Assembly (NCBI GenBank): GCA_963706835.1
Contig: CAVPOB010000003.1
Coordinates: 62,001 to 126,000 of the forward strand
DNA: 64,000 nt
Direction: 5' to 3'
Source: CAVXYG01 sp963706835
Lineage (GTDB): Bacteria; Actinomycetota; Actinomycetes; S36-B12; GCA-2699445
In this document: in pieces, positions 17,674-26,442 of the stretch
Layout: every line of letters begins with the position of its first letter
Position numbering within the stretch: position 1 is the first letter of the stretch
Translations under genes and position numbers: made by a program
Notes under the pieces: model-generated
Told to the model about the DNA's origin: nothing
The model's database searches: none
The model's input: the letters and a program-made list of their open reading frames with translations, nothing else

Positions 17674-17781
17674 TCCCGAAGACTACGCCAAAGTACCGGA
17701 CAGAACCTGACCGGAACTGCTCGTACCGTGGGCGCATCAGGTCGGGTGGCCCGCCCGGACCGCGAGACGAAAGGCAACGCC
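17674..17781. promoter_or_regulatory. Divergent promoter region between WYL regulator and epoxide hydrolase
   Basis: The 108 bases between two divergent starts must hold both promoters. Two similar blocks, taccggacag (17694-17703) and gaccggaact (17709-17718), are 15 bases apart and could be regulator half-sites. This is a suggestion from spacing only. An aaagg ribosome site precedes the hydrolase ATG. Confidence 0.4.
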
Positions 17782-18726
17782 ATGCCGCAGCCCATCGACT
17801 TCCCCGAGCCCACGCTCATCGCCGTCAACGGTGTAGAGCTCGAAGTGTTCGAAGCAGGCCGACACCACGACGGACCTCCGATCGTGCTGTGCCACGGCTG
17901 GCCGGAGCACGCATTCTCCTGGCGCCACCAGGTGCCGGCGCTGGCCGCCGCCGGCTATCACGTCATCGTCCCCAACCAGCGCGGCTACGGGAACTCATCG
18001 CGCCCGCAAGAGGTCACCGCCTACGACATCGAGCATCTGTCCGGCGACCTCGTCGCACTCCTCGATCACTTCGGCTACGACGAGGCCACCTTCGTCGGGC
18101 ACGACTGGGGCGCGATGGTGGTTTGGGGGCTGACCCTGCTGCACCCGCACCGGGTCACTCGCCTCATCAATCTGAGCCTGCCCTACCAGGAACGCGGGGA
18201 CACCCCCTGGGTCGAGCTCCTCGAGGGCATGCTAGGCAGCGACCACTACTTCGTCCACTTCAACCGGCAGCCGGGCGTTGCCGATGCCGTGCTGGACCAG
18301 CACGCCGAGCAGTTCCTCCGCAACCTGTACCGCCGGAATCAGCCCCCCGCTTCACCGCAGCCCGGGATGGAGCTGATCAAGCTGGCCCTCGCCGAGACCC
18401 CCCTCGGCGACCCGCTGATGAGCGAGGGCGAACTGGACGTCTACGTGTCGGCCTTCGCGTCCACGGGCTTCACCCCCAGCATCAACTGGTACCGCAACAC
18501 CGACCGCAACTGGCACCTGCTCGCCGACTCCAATCCGGTCATCCATCAGCCGGCACTGATGATCTACGGCGATCGCGACACCATCCCACGATCGCCGAAC
18601 CTGACCGCCTTCGTGCCCAACGCCGAGGAGATCGGCCTGGACGCCGGCCACTGGATGCAGCAGGAGCGGCCTGAGGAGACGAACCAGGCAATCCTGAACT
18701 GGCTGCAGCAGCGCCGGGCCGAGTAG
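17782..18726 (+). CDS. Alpha/beta hydrolase, epoxide hydrolase type
   Basis: A 314-residue soluble enzyme that would open an epoxide ring to a diol. The oxyanion motif HGWPE lies at residues 39-43, the nucleophile is Asp108 in GHDWG, a late acidic residue lies in IYGDRD near 262, and the catalytic His is in AGHW near 290. An Asp (not Ser) nucleophile together with HGWPE separates epoxide hydrolases from esterases. The start MPQPIDFPEP follows an aaagg site; longer in-frame starts would run back through the regulator gene and are rejected. Confidence 0.9.
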   Translation: MPQPIDFPEPTLIAVNGVELEVFEAGRHHDGPPIVLCHGWPEHAFSWRHQVPALAAAGYHVIVPNQRGYGNSSRPQEVTAYDIEHLSGDLVALLDHFGYDEATFVGHDWGAMVVWGLTLLHPHRVTRLINLSLPYQERGDTPWVELLEGMLGSDHYFVHFNRQPGVADAVLDQHAEQFLRNLYRRNQPPASPQPGMELIKLALAETPLGDPLMSEGELDVYVSAFASTGFTPSINWYRNTDRNWHLLADSNPVIHQPALMIYGDRDTIPRSPNLTAFVPNAEEIGLDAGHWMQQERPEETNQAILNWLQQRRAE

Positions 18727-18875
18727 ACCCGTCGCCCACGGCGCGGGTCGGATGCCTGGCACGCGTTCCCGGTGTCCAGTGGGTCCAGCTGCGTGGGTGG
18801 GGGTCGCCTCACCCGCTGTGCGGGGGCGTCGGCACCCAGCGCAGGGACGTACGAGCTGGATAGGCGGGGCATGGC

Positions 18876-19184
18876 TGCACCCGGTTTGGGGGTTGCACCC
18901 GTCGCGGGGGCGGAACGGTCGGTGTGGGGGCCTGGTCTGCACCCGGATCGGGGGTTTGCCCGTCCGGCGCTCGTTCGGCTGCACCCGCTTCGGGGGTTTG
19001 CCCGTCCGGCGCTCGTTCGGCTGCACCCGCTTCGGGGGTTTGCACCCGCTTCGGGGACGGAACGTCCGGTTTCCGGGGCAGGTGTGCACCCGGTTCGGGG
19101 GTTTGCACCCGGCGCGGGGGCGGAATCGGTCGGATCGGGGCTCAGCGCCCCCGTCCCGGGTGCAAACCCCCATACCGGGTGCAC
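18876..19184 (+). repeat. Cluster of dispersed repeat A, with an inverted terminal copy
   Basis: About five direct copies of a ctgcacccg-nttcgggggtttgc element begin near 18876, 18937, 18979, 19021 and 19085. Two of them form an exact 42-base tandem unit containing cccgtccggcgctcgttcgg. An inverted copy at 19157-19184 can pair with the copy at 19085-19113 as a stem of about 29 bases with few mismatches. The whole 18727-19263 gap otherwise has no gene; frames through it are repetitive and differ in every copy context. Confidence 0.7.
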
Positions 19185-19263
19185 AGTTGCCGCCCCAGAG
19201 TCGCCCAGCGCCCCGCACGCTCAAGTGGTCGCTGCAACACCTGAAGCAGAAGTGAGGTGTTGC

Positions 19264-19641
19264 ATGTCCAGCAAACCGTGGCTGACCCGCCCGCTGGAGT
19301 ACCGGTTCTGGTCGCAGGAGGGGGCTCTGCGGAGTTATCGGGAGACGATGCCCATGCGGCTTGGGCCGGTGCGCTGGGCGTTCTTCCTGCTCGCGATCCT
19401 GACGGTGCTCTCGACCACCACATGGGAGTTGTCCTGGTTCTGGCTGGTGATCAGCGCTGTGTTCGTCGTGGAACGCACCGCCACGATATGGGGGCGCGGG
19501 CCAGGAGCCCGCGGGCTGGCGGCACTGCTGATCCCTGAGATTGTGTACGACACGTTCATCCAGGCGGTGTTCGTGAAGTCCGCGGCTGACTTCCTGCTGC
19601 ACCGCGGGAGCGACTGGAACTACGTCCCCCGGGAGTCATGA
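19264..19641 (+). CDS. Small membrane protein resembling the C-terminal part of a family 2 glycosyltransferase
   Basis: A 125-residue protein with two or three hydrophobic segments (about residues 38-55, 58-72 and 84-105). The tail AALLIPEIVYDTFIQAVFVKSAADFL looks like the membrane end of actinobacterial processive GT2 enzymes, but no glycosyltransferase domain is attached. Either it is an independent small protein or a remnant; the sequence just upstream is the repeat A cluster. A GAGGTG ribosome site precedes ATG. It overlaps the next gene by four bases. Confidence 0.7.
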   Translation: MSSKPWLTRPLEYRFWSQEGALRSYRETMPMRLGPVRWAFFLLAILTVLSTTTWELSWFWLVISAVFVVERTATIWGRGPGARGLAALLIPEIVYDTFIQAVFVKSAADFLLHRGSDWNYVPRES

Positions 19642-19862
19642 TGCGTATCGCCAACAGAATCGCCCTCATGGCGCTGCTCGTGGCAGCGGCGGGACTGCTC
19701 GTGGTCAACGCCGGCGATCACGAATGGATCCAGTCCCCTGCTGGCTACCGGGTGCTGGCCATCATGGTGGCGATGAACACCTTGGTATTCGCCCTGATCG
19801 CGAGCACGAAGATGGGGTATCGCAGCGGAAGGGCAGCGCTCGACGAGCGACGCTACAGCTGA
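19638..19862 (+). CDS. Small two-helix membrane protein, unknown function
   Basis: A 74-residue protein with two hydrophobic helices (about residues 6-24 and 38-56) and a basic C-terminus. It starts at ATG overlapping the previous stop by four bases (ATGA), so the two small membrane proteins are probably made together and may interact. No family is recognised. Confidence 0.65.
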   Translation: MMRIANRIALMALLVAAAGLLVVNAGDHEWIQSPAGYRVLAIMVAMNTLVFALIASTKMGYRSGRAALDERRYS

Positions 19863-19924
19863 GACGCCAACCCACGCACGGCGCGCCGGTGTGGCGGCGG
19901 CGCGGTCGGCCCTACCCTCGTCGC

Positions 19925-20965
19925 ATGGCGGATGAGCCCAAGAAGCGGCACTTGGCGGCGTGGGTGACGCTGGGCATCGTGGGGGTGCTGGTGGCATCGA
20001 TCCTGCTGCTGGGCTTCACGCCGCTGCTGGACGACGACCTGGACTCCAGCGGCGAGCCGGCGGCCGACTACGGCGAGGCGATGCAGCGGGCCGAGGCGCT
20101 CCAGGCCGCCGACGGCCCGGAGATCAACCCACTCTGCGTGTCGCAGGTGCTCACGCACGGCGAACGGGTGGAGCAGTCGGTGGTGCTGCTGCACGGGTAC
20201 ACCAACTGCCCGCAGCAGTACTCGGTGATGGCGCAGACCTACTTCGACGCCGGCTACAACGTGATCGTGCCGCGGCTGCCGGCGCACGGCTACGCGGACC
20301 GGATGACCGATGCGCTGTCCGACCTGGACCCGGCCGACCTGACGGCGTTGGCGGATGATGCCGTCGACATCGCCGCCGGCCTCGGTGAGCGGGTGACAGT
20401 CGTGGGCTTGTCCGCTGGTGGGACGCTGGCGGCCTGGCTGGCGGGGCAGCGCGACGATGTGGCCGAAGCGGCACTGATGGCACCGCTGATGGTGCCCAAA
20501 GTGCTGCCGGAGTTCACGGTCGGGCCCATCGCCCGGCTCAGCAGTTTCCTGCCCGACATCTATCTGTGGTGGGACGGCGATCTGCAGGAAGAACTTGCCT
20601 CTCCCCCGTATGCCTATCCCCGCTACTCGCTGCATTCGCTGGGGTCCCTGCTGGCGGTGGGCCGCAGGGCCCAGGGGGACGTGGATCGGACCCAGGACCT
20701 CCAGCGGCTGCTCATCGTCACCGACGAGAATGATGCCGCGGTCAGCAACGCCGCCGTGGCGAAGGTTGCCGACAACCTCCAGGGCAGTGCCGTCCAGCGC
20801 GTCGACCACGTCTTCCCCAAGGAGCTCGGCTACGCGCACGACATCATCGACCCCCAGGGCGAGGACCAAGCGGACCTGTCCGACATCTACGCCACCCTCG
20901 GGCCGTTGCTCGGGATCCCGGAGTTGGCGGACGACCTGGTGGCCGCGCAGCAGGAGCAGCAGTAG
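19925..20965 (+). CDS. Membrane-anchored alpha/beta hydrolase (lipase/esterase-like)
   Basis: A 346-residue protein with an N-terminal membrane anchor (about residues 10-32), so the catalytic domain is outside the cytoplasm. The oxyanion region LLHGYTNCP, nucleophile elbow GLSAGGT (Ser near 163) and a late His in YAHDIID form a serine-hydrolase triad; an Asp in VTDENDAAV may be the acid. Substrate unknown. Start chosen at ATG 19925 because the preceding frame is the shadow of the small membrane genes. Confidence 0.85.
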   Translation: MADEPKKRHLAAWVTLGIVGVLVASILLLGFTPLLDDDLDSSGEPAADYGEAMQRAEALQAADGPEINPLCVSQVLTHGERVEQSVVLLHGYTNCPQQYSVMAQTYFDAGYNVIVPRLPAHGYADRMTDALSDLDPADLTALADDAVDIAAGLGERVTVVGLSAGGTLAAWLAGQRDDVAEAALMAPLMVPKVLPEFTVGPIARLSSFLPDIYLWWDGDLQEELASPPYAYPRYSLHSLGSLLAVGRRAQGDVDRTQDLQRLLIVTDENDAAVSNAAVAKVADNLQGSAVQRVDHVFPKELGYAHDIIDPQGEDQADLSDIYATLGPLLGIPELADDLVAAQQEQQ

Positions 20966-20982
20966 CGCGGGCAGCCGCTTGC

Positions 20983-21044
20983 GATTGATCGCGACGAATC
21001 CCCGCCTCAACCGGGCGGATCGCAGCGATCAACACGTCCCCCAG
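20983..21044 (+). repeat. Dispersed repeat B, copy 1
   Basis: A 62-base intergenic element sharing about 53 of 62 positions with 28291-28352. Both begin gattga-cgcgacgaatcc and contain the 13-base palindrome gatcgcagcgatc followed by cacgtccc. It lies 17 bases after the hydrolase stop. The rest of 20966-21230 shows no gene. Confidence 0.6.
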
Positions 21045-21230
21045 AGGCTCCAGCACCTCATCTGGGCATTCGCGCAATTCGGCCTCCGCCGTGCACGCGC
21101 TCACAGGTGCATGGCCTCCTTGGGCTTCCCCGCAGCGCCCTCGGTCGTTCGGGGTTCACCGTGGATCACCCCGCCCCGGCAGTGCAAGCAGTTCCGGACC
21201 AGGGCGCGCTGCTGGCCCGGGCCTCCCACC

Positions 21231-22432
21231 TCAATCCCGCAGTGGGAGGTCGAGGTAGTCGGCGAAGCCCGCCGTCGCGTCGGCCACGGCAGTGACGAGA
21301 TCGGGCCGCGGCGGATCGAAGTAGTGCACCGTGATGCGCACCCCGCGCGCCGAGACGGACCGGGACCAAGTGCCGGCAATGCGACCATCGACCAATAGGG
21401 CGGGTCGGAACACGCCGTTCCTTCCGGGGACCACGTCGTGCATCCGGTCGGGACCGATGGCAGCGGAACGATCCTGGTAGCCGATCAGGAACTCGTCGAA
21501 GGCGGGCAGCAGGCGAACCACCGGCGCGGCGGTCTCGTCCAGCGCGGGGGAGGGCGCGGCGGTCCGGTCCAGCGCGGCGGAGGTGCGGCGGTCCGGTCCA
21601 GCGCGGCGGAGGGCGCGGCGGTCTCGTCCAGCGCGGCGGAGTTGGCGGCGGACCGGTCCAGCGCGGCGGGGTCGGCGAAGACTTCCCTGCCGTCGGCCTG
21701 GCACGCAATCAATGCGTCCCCGGCGACCGCCAGACCCGTGCGCGACGCAGCCACCGTCAGGCCGGTCCAGCGCTGGAAGTCCTGCATGGTCGCGGGCCCG
21801 TGGCTGCGGAAGTAGCGCAGCGCGAACTCGCCCAGCGCCTCATCGCCGTCCAGTTCGCGCTGTTGGGGCGCCCAGGTGTCCAGCAGGGCGAAGGTCTGCT
21901 CCCCGCCCTGGTTCGGCCCCACGCAGGTCACGCCGGTCTGAGCGGCGTACCAGAGCAGGTGGTAGCCGCGCTGCCCCTCGGCACTGATGCCAGCGGCCTG
22001 CAGCGCATCGAGCAGCGCCGACCGGGTGAGCAGTGGCGTCTGCTCGAGTGCTCCGCGGAACACCTCGACCGCGGCGTCCGCGCATTGCTGGTCCAGCCCC
22101 AGCATCCGCCAGCGCTGCGACGACGTCCGTAGCGCCCGCACACCCGCGGTCCGCAGCATCCAGCGCGCGTCTCGCGCTGCGACGAAGTGCAGGGTGCCCC
22201 GCATCGGCCAAGTGCGCAGGATGGCACCACCGGCGACCGCCGCTTCCACTGCGGCCCGACGCAGCCCCGGCAACCGGACGCCCAGCGCCCACAGCGCCGC
22301 CTCGTAGTCCTGCGCCTGAACCGCCCCGAACCATTCGACAACCGCTTCCGGGCCGGCCGGCACGGACTGGGCGACGAGCCGTTGGCTGGCCATGCGCACC
22401 CGCCTCACGTCGGCCGGGCTCAGCGTGGGCAT
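21231..22432 (-). CDS. Winged-helix DNA-binding domain protein (AlkX-like family), frameshifted in a tandem repeat
   Basis: Coding matches continue across two frames. The N-terminal frame starts MPTLSPADVRRVRMASQRL and includes the family hallmark FGAVQAQDYEAALWALG near residue 45. The C-terminal frame contains LLPAFDEFLIGYQDRSA, the usual late motif. Between them lies a run of ten-residue units (SAALDRTAAP-like) coded by 30-base repeats; one unit has only 29 bases, which shifts the frame. Restoring one base near 21575 gives a single protein of about 400 residues. Relatives of this winged-helix family include proteins implicated in DNA repair of crosslinks, but many are uncharacterised. A flexible repeat in the middle is unusual for the family. 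Confidence 0.8.
21521..21669 (-). repeat. Intragenic 30-bp tandem repeat with one 29-bp unit
   Basis: About five units of a gagggcgcggcggtccggtc-type sequence each followed by cagcgcggcg. Units starting near 21551, 21610 and 21640 are 30 bases; the unit starting near 21581 is 29 bases. On the coding (minus) strand each unit encodes a ten-residue SAALDRTAAP-like peptide. Confidence 0.8.
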
Positions 22433-22737
22433 GGTGCCATCGTCTCGCGACGCGGCGCCCCGCGCCCTACTCGGTCGGGAAGTGCACGGTCGGCACGCGC
22501 GGTACGCCCAACCGCCGAGTTCGCCCCGTTCCGGTGACGCTGCGTTGACCGCCCACGAGCAACCCGTCCCCCACGTGCTGAGAGCAGGTCTCGCGCCGGC
22601 CCGACACCGAGAATGCTGTGTGCTGTCCATGCGACGACGGCGCGACGCGGCAGGGACCCGGGAGGCACCGAAGCCAACCCGGGGACCCATTCGGCGGCGT
22701 CCTTGCGTCGCACGTATTGCGGTGCTTGTCTCAGGGG

Positions 22738-23697
22738 ATGGGGCTGTACGACGCGATGTACCGCATCGGCTACACGACGTGGGAACACCCCAGCGAGGCC
22801 TGGACGGCGCAGCTCGCGCAGCGGCTCGACCGTGAGGAGGTCGAACGGGAAAGGCCCCTGGGGCGGGCCCTCGACCTGGGCTGCGGCCGCGGGCAGTACG
22901 CCCCGAGCTGGTCCGGCGGGGCTGGGAGGTCGTCGGTGTCGACTACGCCCCGGGGGCCATCGACGCCGGCGCGCAGCCGAGGCATCGGCGGGGCCACCTT
23001 CCTGGTGGGCGACGTCACCGACCTGCCGGTGGACCAACTCGGCACCTTCGACTTCTTCGTCGACGTCGGCTGCTTCCAGCACCTCGACGCCCTCCAACGA
23101 CAGCGGGCCGGACGCGGCATCAAGGCGTTGGCCAACCCCGCAGCGACGTTGCTGATGATGGCATTCTCCCGGCCCACGCCGATCGGATCCTTCGTGAAGG
23201 GCGTCTCACGGACCGATGTGCAGGCAGCCTTCCCGGACTGGGAGGTGCTCGACGTCGAAGCCGCCGACACCGGCGGAATGGGACTGGCCGATGAGCCGCA
23301 TGCAGCCGCTCTGGATGCGGCTGCGACGGCACTCATGAAGCGGCTGCACGCGATGTTGGAGTGCCGGTGGGCATCGCCCTTCGGGTCGCTGGCGGATCGG
23401 CTGCGGCCGCGGTCGTGGTCGCCCCGCCGCAGGCCGCAGCTGGCTCGCGACTGCTCAACTGTGCGCTGCCGTCCAGCCCTGCGATGCCGGCGAGGCCACC
23501 GAATTGGCTCTCCGGGTGTCGTCCTGGTGCACGTGCAGTTACGGCCCCAACTAGGCGATCAGCGCCGACCGGCATCGCCGCGAAGTGCGCCTTGCACTCA
23601 GCAGCGGCACGGCGACACCGCGGATCGAGGCCCGCTGGAATCGGGGGCGATGGTTGCGGGTCGCCTCGCGCGGCGCCCAGTGCGCCTGCGCTGGTGA
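22738..23697 (+). CDS. SAM-dependent methyltransferase, with two compensating frameshifts
   Basis: Starts MGLYDAMYRIGYTTWEH and has the SAM-binding motif I ALDLGCGRGQYA near residue 49. Just after that motif the frame loses similarity for about 22 residues (22908-22972); the alternate frame there reads ELVRRGWEVVGVDYAPGAIDAG, the expected motif I to II region, so one base is missing near 22907 and one is extra near 22972. Motif-like GDVTDLP and a DVGCFQHLD segment follow. The conserved part ends near 23350; the frame then stays open to 23697 with shadow-like composition, so the true stop is uncertain. Substrate unknown. No gene was recognised in 22433-22737 or in 23350-23867. Confidence 0.72.
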   Translation: MGLYDAMYRIGYTTWEHPSEAWTAQLAQRLDREEVERERPLGRALDLGCGRGQYAPSWSGGAGRSSVSTTPRGPSTPARSRGIGGATFLVGDVTDLPVDQLGTFDFFVDVGCFQHLDALQRQRAGRGIKALANPAATLLMMAFSRPTPIGSFVKGVSRTDVQAAFPDWEVLDVEAADTGGMGLADEPHAAALDAAATALMKRLHAMLECRWASPFGSLADRLRPRSWSPRRRPQLARDCSTVRCRPALRCRRGHRIGSPGVVLVHVQLRPQLGDQRRPASPRSAPCTQQRHGDTADRGPLESGAMVAGRLARRPVRLRW

Positions 23698-23867
23698 CCG
23701 ACAAGACCTCACATGCGGCAAACCCGATCACCCCACACGACCGGATCGACCACACTCTGCTGCTCCTAGGCGCCTTCACGTCACCGGCGCGATGAAGACG
23801 GCTGGCGGGCTCGGCCCCAGCGGACGCGTGTACTCCTGCAGCAGAGGCCCCAACTATTGTTCGACAG

Positions 23868-24467
23868 GTGACCGGTCATCTGCCCCCGGAATTCGACCTC
23901 GACCCTGGCGAGTGGAATGCGTTCACCGAGACGGCGCGGCATTCGGGACGCATGCTGAACGCGGTCGGGCTCGCCCAGATCAAGGGCGCGGGCAACCTGC
24001 TGGACAAGGCGATCGGACACCTCATCTCCGGGGATGAGCAGCGGGCGGAGCAGTTGATGCTGCGTGCAGCACGGATGCCCTACGACCAACGCGAAGCGGG
24101 GTCGCCAGGCGTACGCGCCGCGACGATGCTGGTGTACGACGTGATCAGCGACGAGCTCGACAACAGCGGCATCGACGACCCCACGTGGCTCGATGTGCCC
24201 ATCGCGGTGCACGACAGGCTCGACCCGACGGGTCAGGCGAAGGTCGCGTCGATCGTGCACGGCTTCGTCCTGCAGAAGGCGTTCTTCACCACGTCGCCAG
24301 CGGAGAAGCGGCGAATCAGCGAGGCGTTCGGCGATGCCCCGCTGAACGCCGACCTGGGAGACGGGCCGACGGCAACGGTGGAGCAGCGGCTGGAGATCAT
24401 CAGATCCTTGGTGGCGGCCTCGATGGCGTTGGAGGACGGCTACGCCGCGCAGGTACGGCGGTTCTGA
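23868..24467 (+). CDS. Conserved-looking protein of unknown function
   Basis: A 199-residue soluble, acidic protein starting at GTG (MTGHLPPEFDLDPGEWN). It is predicted mainly helical, with charged amphipathic stretches and no signal peptide, cysteine motif or membrane segment. It contains LLDKAIGHLISGDEQRAEQLMLRAARMP, reminiscent of a helical repeat. Codon usage agrees with neighbours, so it is likely real. No family is recognised. It precedes the YihY gene by 80 bases in the same direction. Confidence 0.7.
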   Translation: MTGHLPPEFDLDPGEWNAFTETARHSGRMLNAVGLAQIKGAGNLLDKAIGHLISGDEQRAEQLMLRAARMPYDQREAGSPGVRAATMLVYDVISDELDNSGIDDPTWLDVPIAVHDRLDPTGQAKVASIVHGFVLQKAFFTTSPAEKRRISEAFGDAPLNADLGDGPTATVEQRLEIIRSLVAASMALEDGYAAQVRRF

Positions 24468-24547
24468 CTCAAGCTTTTGCCGCCAGCGGCGGTACGGGGC
24501 TGCAGCGGTTCCGTGCCCGGTCCGGGCGGCTTCGGTACGGTCGCGGC

Positions 24548-25570
24548 GTGGCAAGCACCGACGCAACCCCTCACCCGCGCGCTCTCCCGGAGTCGATCCC
24601 GGGCACGCTCATCGATCCGCCGCAGAAGCACAGAGGCACACTGGTCCGGAAGTTGGACGACACAGTAGCCGCTTCAGGGGTTGCCTACCGGGCCTTCCAC
24701 CGGTTCACCAAGGCCCGCGCCACGGTGCTGGCCGCGGGGACGACGTTCTACGTCTTCCTCTCGCTGTTCGCGGTGGTGGTCTTCGCCTACGGACTGGCCG
24801 CCACGCTCGGCGCCGAGCGGATCGCCGAGACGGTCACGGAGTACCTCGGCGAGGCGTTCCCCGGCCTGATCGGCGACGATGGCATCGACCCGGAGCAGCT
24901 GGAGTCCACCGGCCAGGCCACATCGACCATCGGTCTGGTGATCCTCCTCTACTCCGGCTCCGGGGCAGTGGCCGCGATGGCGTCCTCGATGCACATGCTC
25001 TACGGGGCGCCGCAGGATCCGCGCAACTTCGTCTGGAACCGCGCGCGGTACCTGCTGTGGCTGCTGCTGATCGGTCCCCTGATCGTGTTGTCGTACGTCC
25101 CATCCACCTTCATCACTGCCTTCCTCGATCCCCTCATCGAGCGCTTCGCACTAGAGGGGACCGGAGTGCGGACGGTGGTCGTGGCGCTGTCCCTCCTGCT
25201 CACCTTCGCGCTCAACTTCCTCATCGTGATGCTGCTGCTGCGCAACTTCGGGGGGATCAGGCCGAGCCGGCGGGCGCTGACGGTCGGGGCGGCCGCGGGG
25301 GCGCTGGTCTTCGAGATCCTGAAGTACGCGGTCCACCTCGTCATCCAGAACTCGCTGGACAATCCCACCTACGGCGCCTTCGCCATCCCGATCGCAGTGC
25401 TGCTCGTGCTGTACCTGCAGACGATCACGCTGTACGGCAGCGCGTCGCTGACCGCCGCGGTGGCCCGCCACTCGGTCGGGGTCGTGCCCGGCGAGCGACT
25501 GACCGCGCAGCAGTTCGCGGCCGGGGCCGACACCGAGGAGGGCTCAGCGTCGGAGGAGTCGAACCGATGA
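24548..25570 (+). CDS. YihY/BrkB family inner-membrane protein
   Basis: A 340-residue membrane protein with about six hydrophobic segments beginning near residue 65. The patterns ARATVLAAGTTFYVFLSLF near residue 57 and NPTYGAFAIPIAVLLVLYL near the end are typical of the YihY family, whose molecular role is still unclear (once misnamed RNase BN). The chosen start is GTG at 24548, giving the usual soluble N-terminal tail; the frame further upstream is a shadow of the preceding gene. Confidence 0.9.
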   Translation: MASTDATPHPRALPESIPGTLIDPPQKHRGTLVRKLDDTVAASGVAYRAFHRFTKARATVLAAGTTFYVFLSLFAVVVFAYGLAATLGAERIAETVTEYLGEAFPGLIGDDGIDPEQLESTGQATSTIGLVILLYSGSGAVAAMASSMHMLYGAPQDPRNFVWNRARYLLWLLLIGPLIVLSYVPSTFITAFLDPLIERFALEGTGVRTVVVALSLLLTFALNFLIVMLLLRNFGGIRPSRRALTVGAAAGALVFEILKYAVHLVIQNSLDNPTYGAFAIPIAVLLVLYLQTITLYGSASLTAAVARHSVGVVPGERLTAQQFAAGADTEEGSASEESNR

Positions 25571-25618
25571 ATGCCCCAGGCGCATCCGCGTGGGATGTTC
25601 GACCAACCAGTCACACCA

Positions 25619-26110
25619 TCACATCGAGTCGGCCGCGACCCGCACCGCATAGCCGCCGGAGTTGTCGAAGGAGAAGCCGAGGATGTCGTTGACGGCCAGC
25701 CTCAGGGTGCCCGACGCGGGGGCCTGGAACGTGCCGCCGGCCCCGACAAGCAGGTACTGACCGCCCACCTCGGCGACGAGTGCACCGAAGGGTGCGCCGT
25801 TCATGGCGCAGTCACTGCCGGTCAACTCCTTGACACACGGATTGGCGGGGTCCTGGCCCTGTGGCCCGCTGATCGAGCCCGGGCCGTTGCTCAGCCACGT
25901 GATGCTCGCGCCATCGGCTTGCACGGTGAATGTCTGGCCCGCCTCGACAGTCACGTTCGTGCTCGCCCAGCGCTCAGCGGTCGCGGGCACGAAGATTCTG
26001 CCCTTGTCGCTGGCGGCAGACGCCGGGATCACGGATGTCGCCACCAGGGCGAGGGCGAGGGTTCCCGCGGCGGTCCACGCTGCGGTGAACCGGTGTCGTG
26101 CACTACGCAT
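25619..26110 (-). CDS. Secreted lectin-like protein with a PA-IL (LecA) fold
   Basis: A 163-residue exported protein with a clear signal peptide (about residues 1-33, cleavage after ASA). The mature part matches the layout of Pseudomonas aeruginosa LecA: GPQG near the middle, a GALV segment, TFQAPASGTLRLAVND, then FDNSGGYAVRV. In LecA the equivalent loop holds the calcium and galactose ligands; here Asp and a DN pair of that loop are kept but the LecA Thr and one Asn are changed. Two extra cysteines (VK-flanked C and DC) may form a disulfide. Sugar binding is therefore possible but not certain. A GGGAG site precedes ATG. Confidence 0.75.
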   Translation of the reverse strand: MRSARHRFTAAWTAAGTLALALVATSVIPASAASDKGRIFVPATAERWASTNVTVEAGQTFTVQADGASITWLSNGPGSISGPQGQDPANPCVKELTGSDCAMNGAPFGALVAEVGGQYLLVGAGGTFQAPASGTLRLAVNDILGFSFDNSGGYAVRVAADSM

Positions 26111-26284
26111 TGGTCTCTCCCCTCTAGCGTTCGGCACCTCGCCTCCGTTGCCTTCGCGCTGACGGAGACGAGCCTTCCACCTTCGAGCCCCTTGAACCGG
26201 TGACCCGAACAGGCAGGGCCAACGTAGTCCTCGGGGCGAGTCGGGGGCATGACCGCTTTCGGCTACCCCAACCGGGTCGAACCC

Positions 26285-26320
26285 CAGGCCCATATGGTTC
26301 GGATTGGCCATATGGGCCTG
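26285..26320. repeat. Perfect 13-bp inverted repeat
   Basis: Arms caggcccatatgg (26285-26297) and ccatatgggcctg (26308-26320) are separated by 10 bases. It lies between the beta-propeller stop and the lectin start, and contains two NdeI-like catatg cores. It could be an operator for the lectin gene or part of the intergenic mRNA structure. Confidence 0.55.
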
Positions 26321-26442
26321 AGCCACCTTCCGCAGCTGGAGCAGGTCGGTGAGGGTCGCTGGCGGTCGGTAGTCGCTGCCGCCAAGGCCGCCAGCAGGTG
26401 CTGGGCGGAGCCCGCCGGCATCGCAGCATCGTTGTGGAAGCA

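Noticed and set aside
16723..17781. Upstream extension of the epoxide hydrolase frame
   Set aside because: It is antisense to the WYL regulator and has shadow composition; the hydrolase fold is complete from 17782.
18876..19184. CRISPR array
   Set aside because: Unit spacing is irregular, spacers are repeats of each other, an inverted copy is present and no cas gene is nearby.
18772..19263. Repetitive protein encoded by the repeat A cluster (RGFARPALVRLHP-like peptide repeats)
   Set aside because: All frames on both strands are open because of base composition, units are in mixed orientation and spacing, and a proper gene with ribosome site starts only at 19264.
21521..21669. CRISPR array or promoter iterons
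   Set aside because: Units are contiguous 30-base coding repeats in frame with a conserved protein, with no unique spacers.
26265..26330. Possible tRNA (cgggtcgaacccc resembles a T-arm)
   Set aside because: No acceptor, D or anticodon stems could be built; the strong palindrome next to it explains the base pairing.
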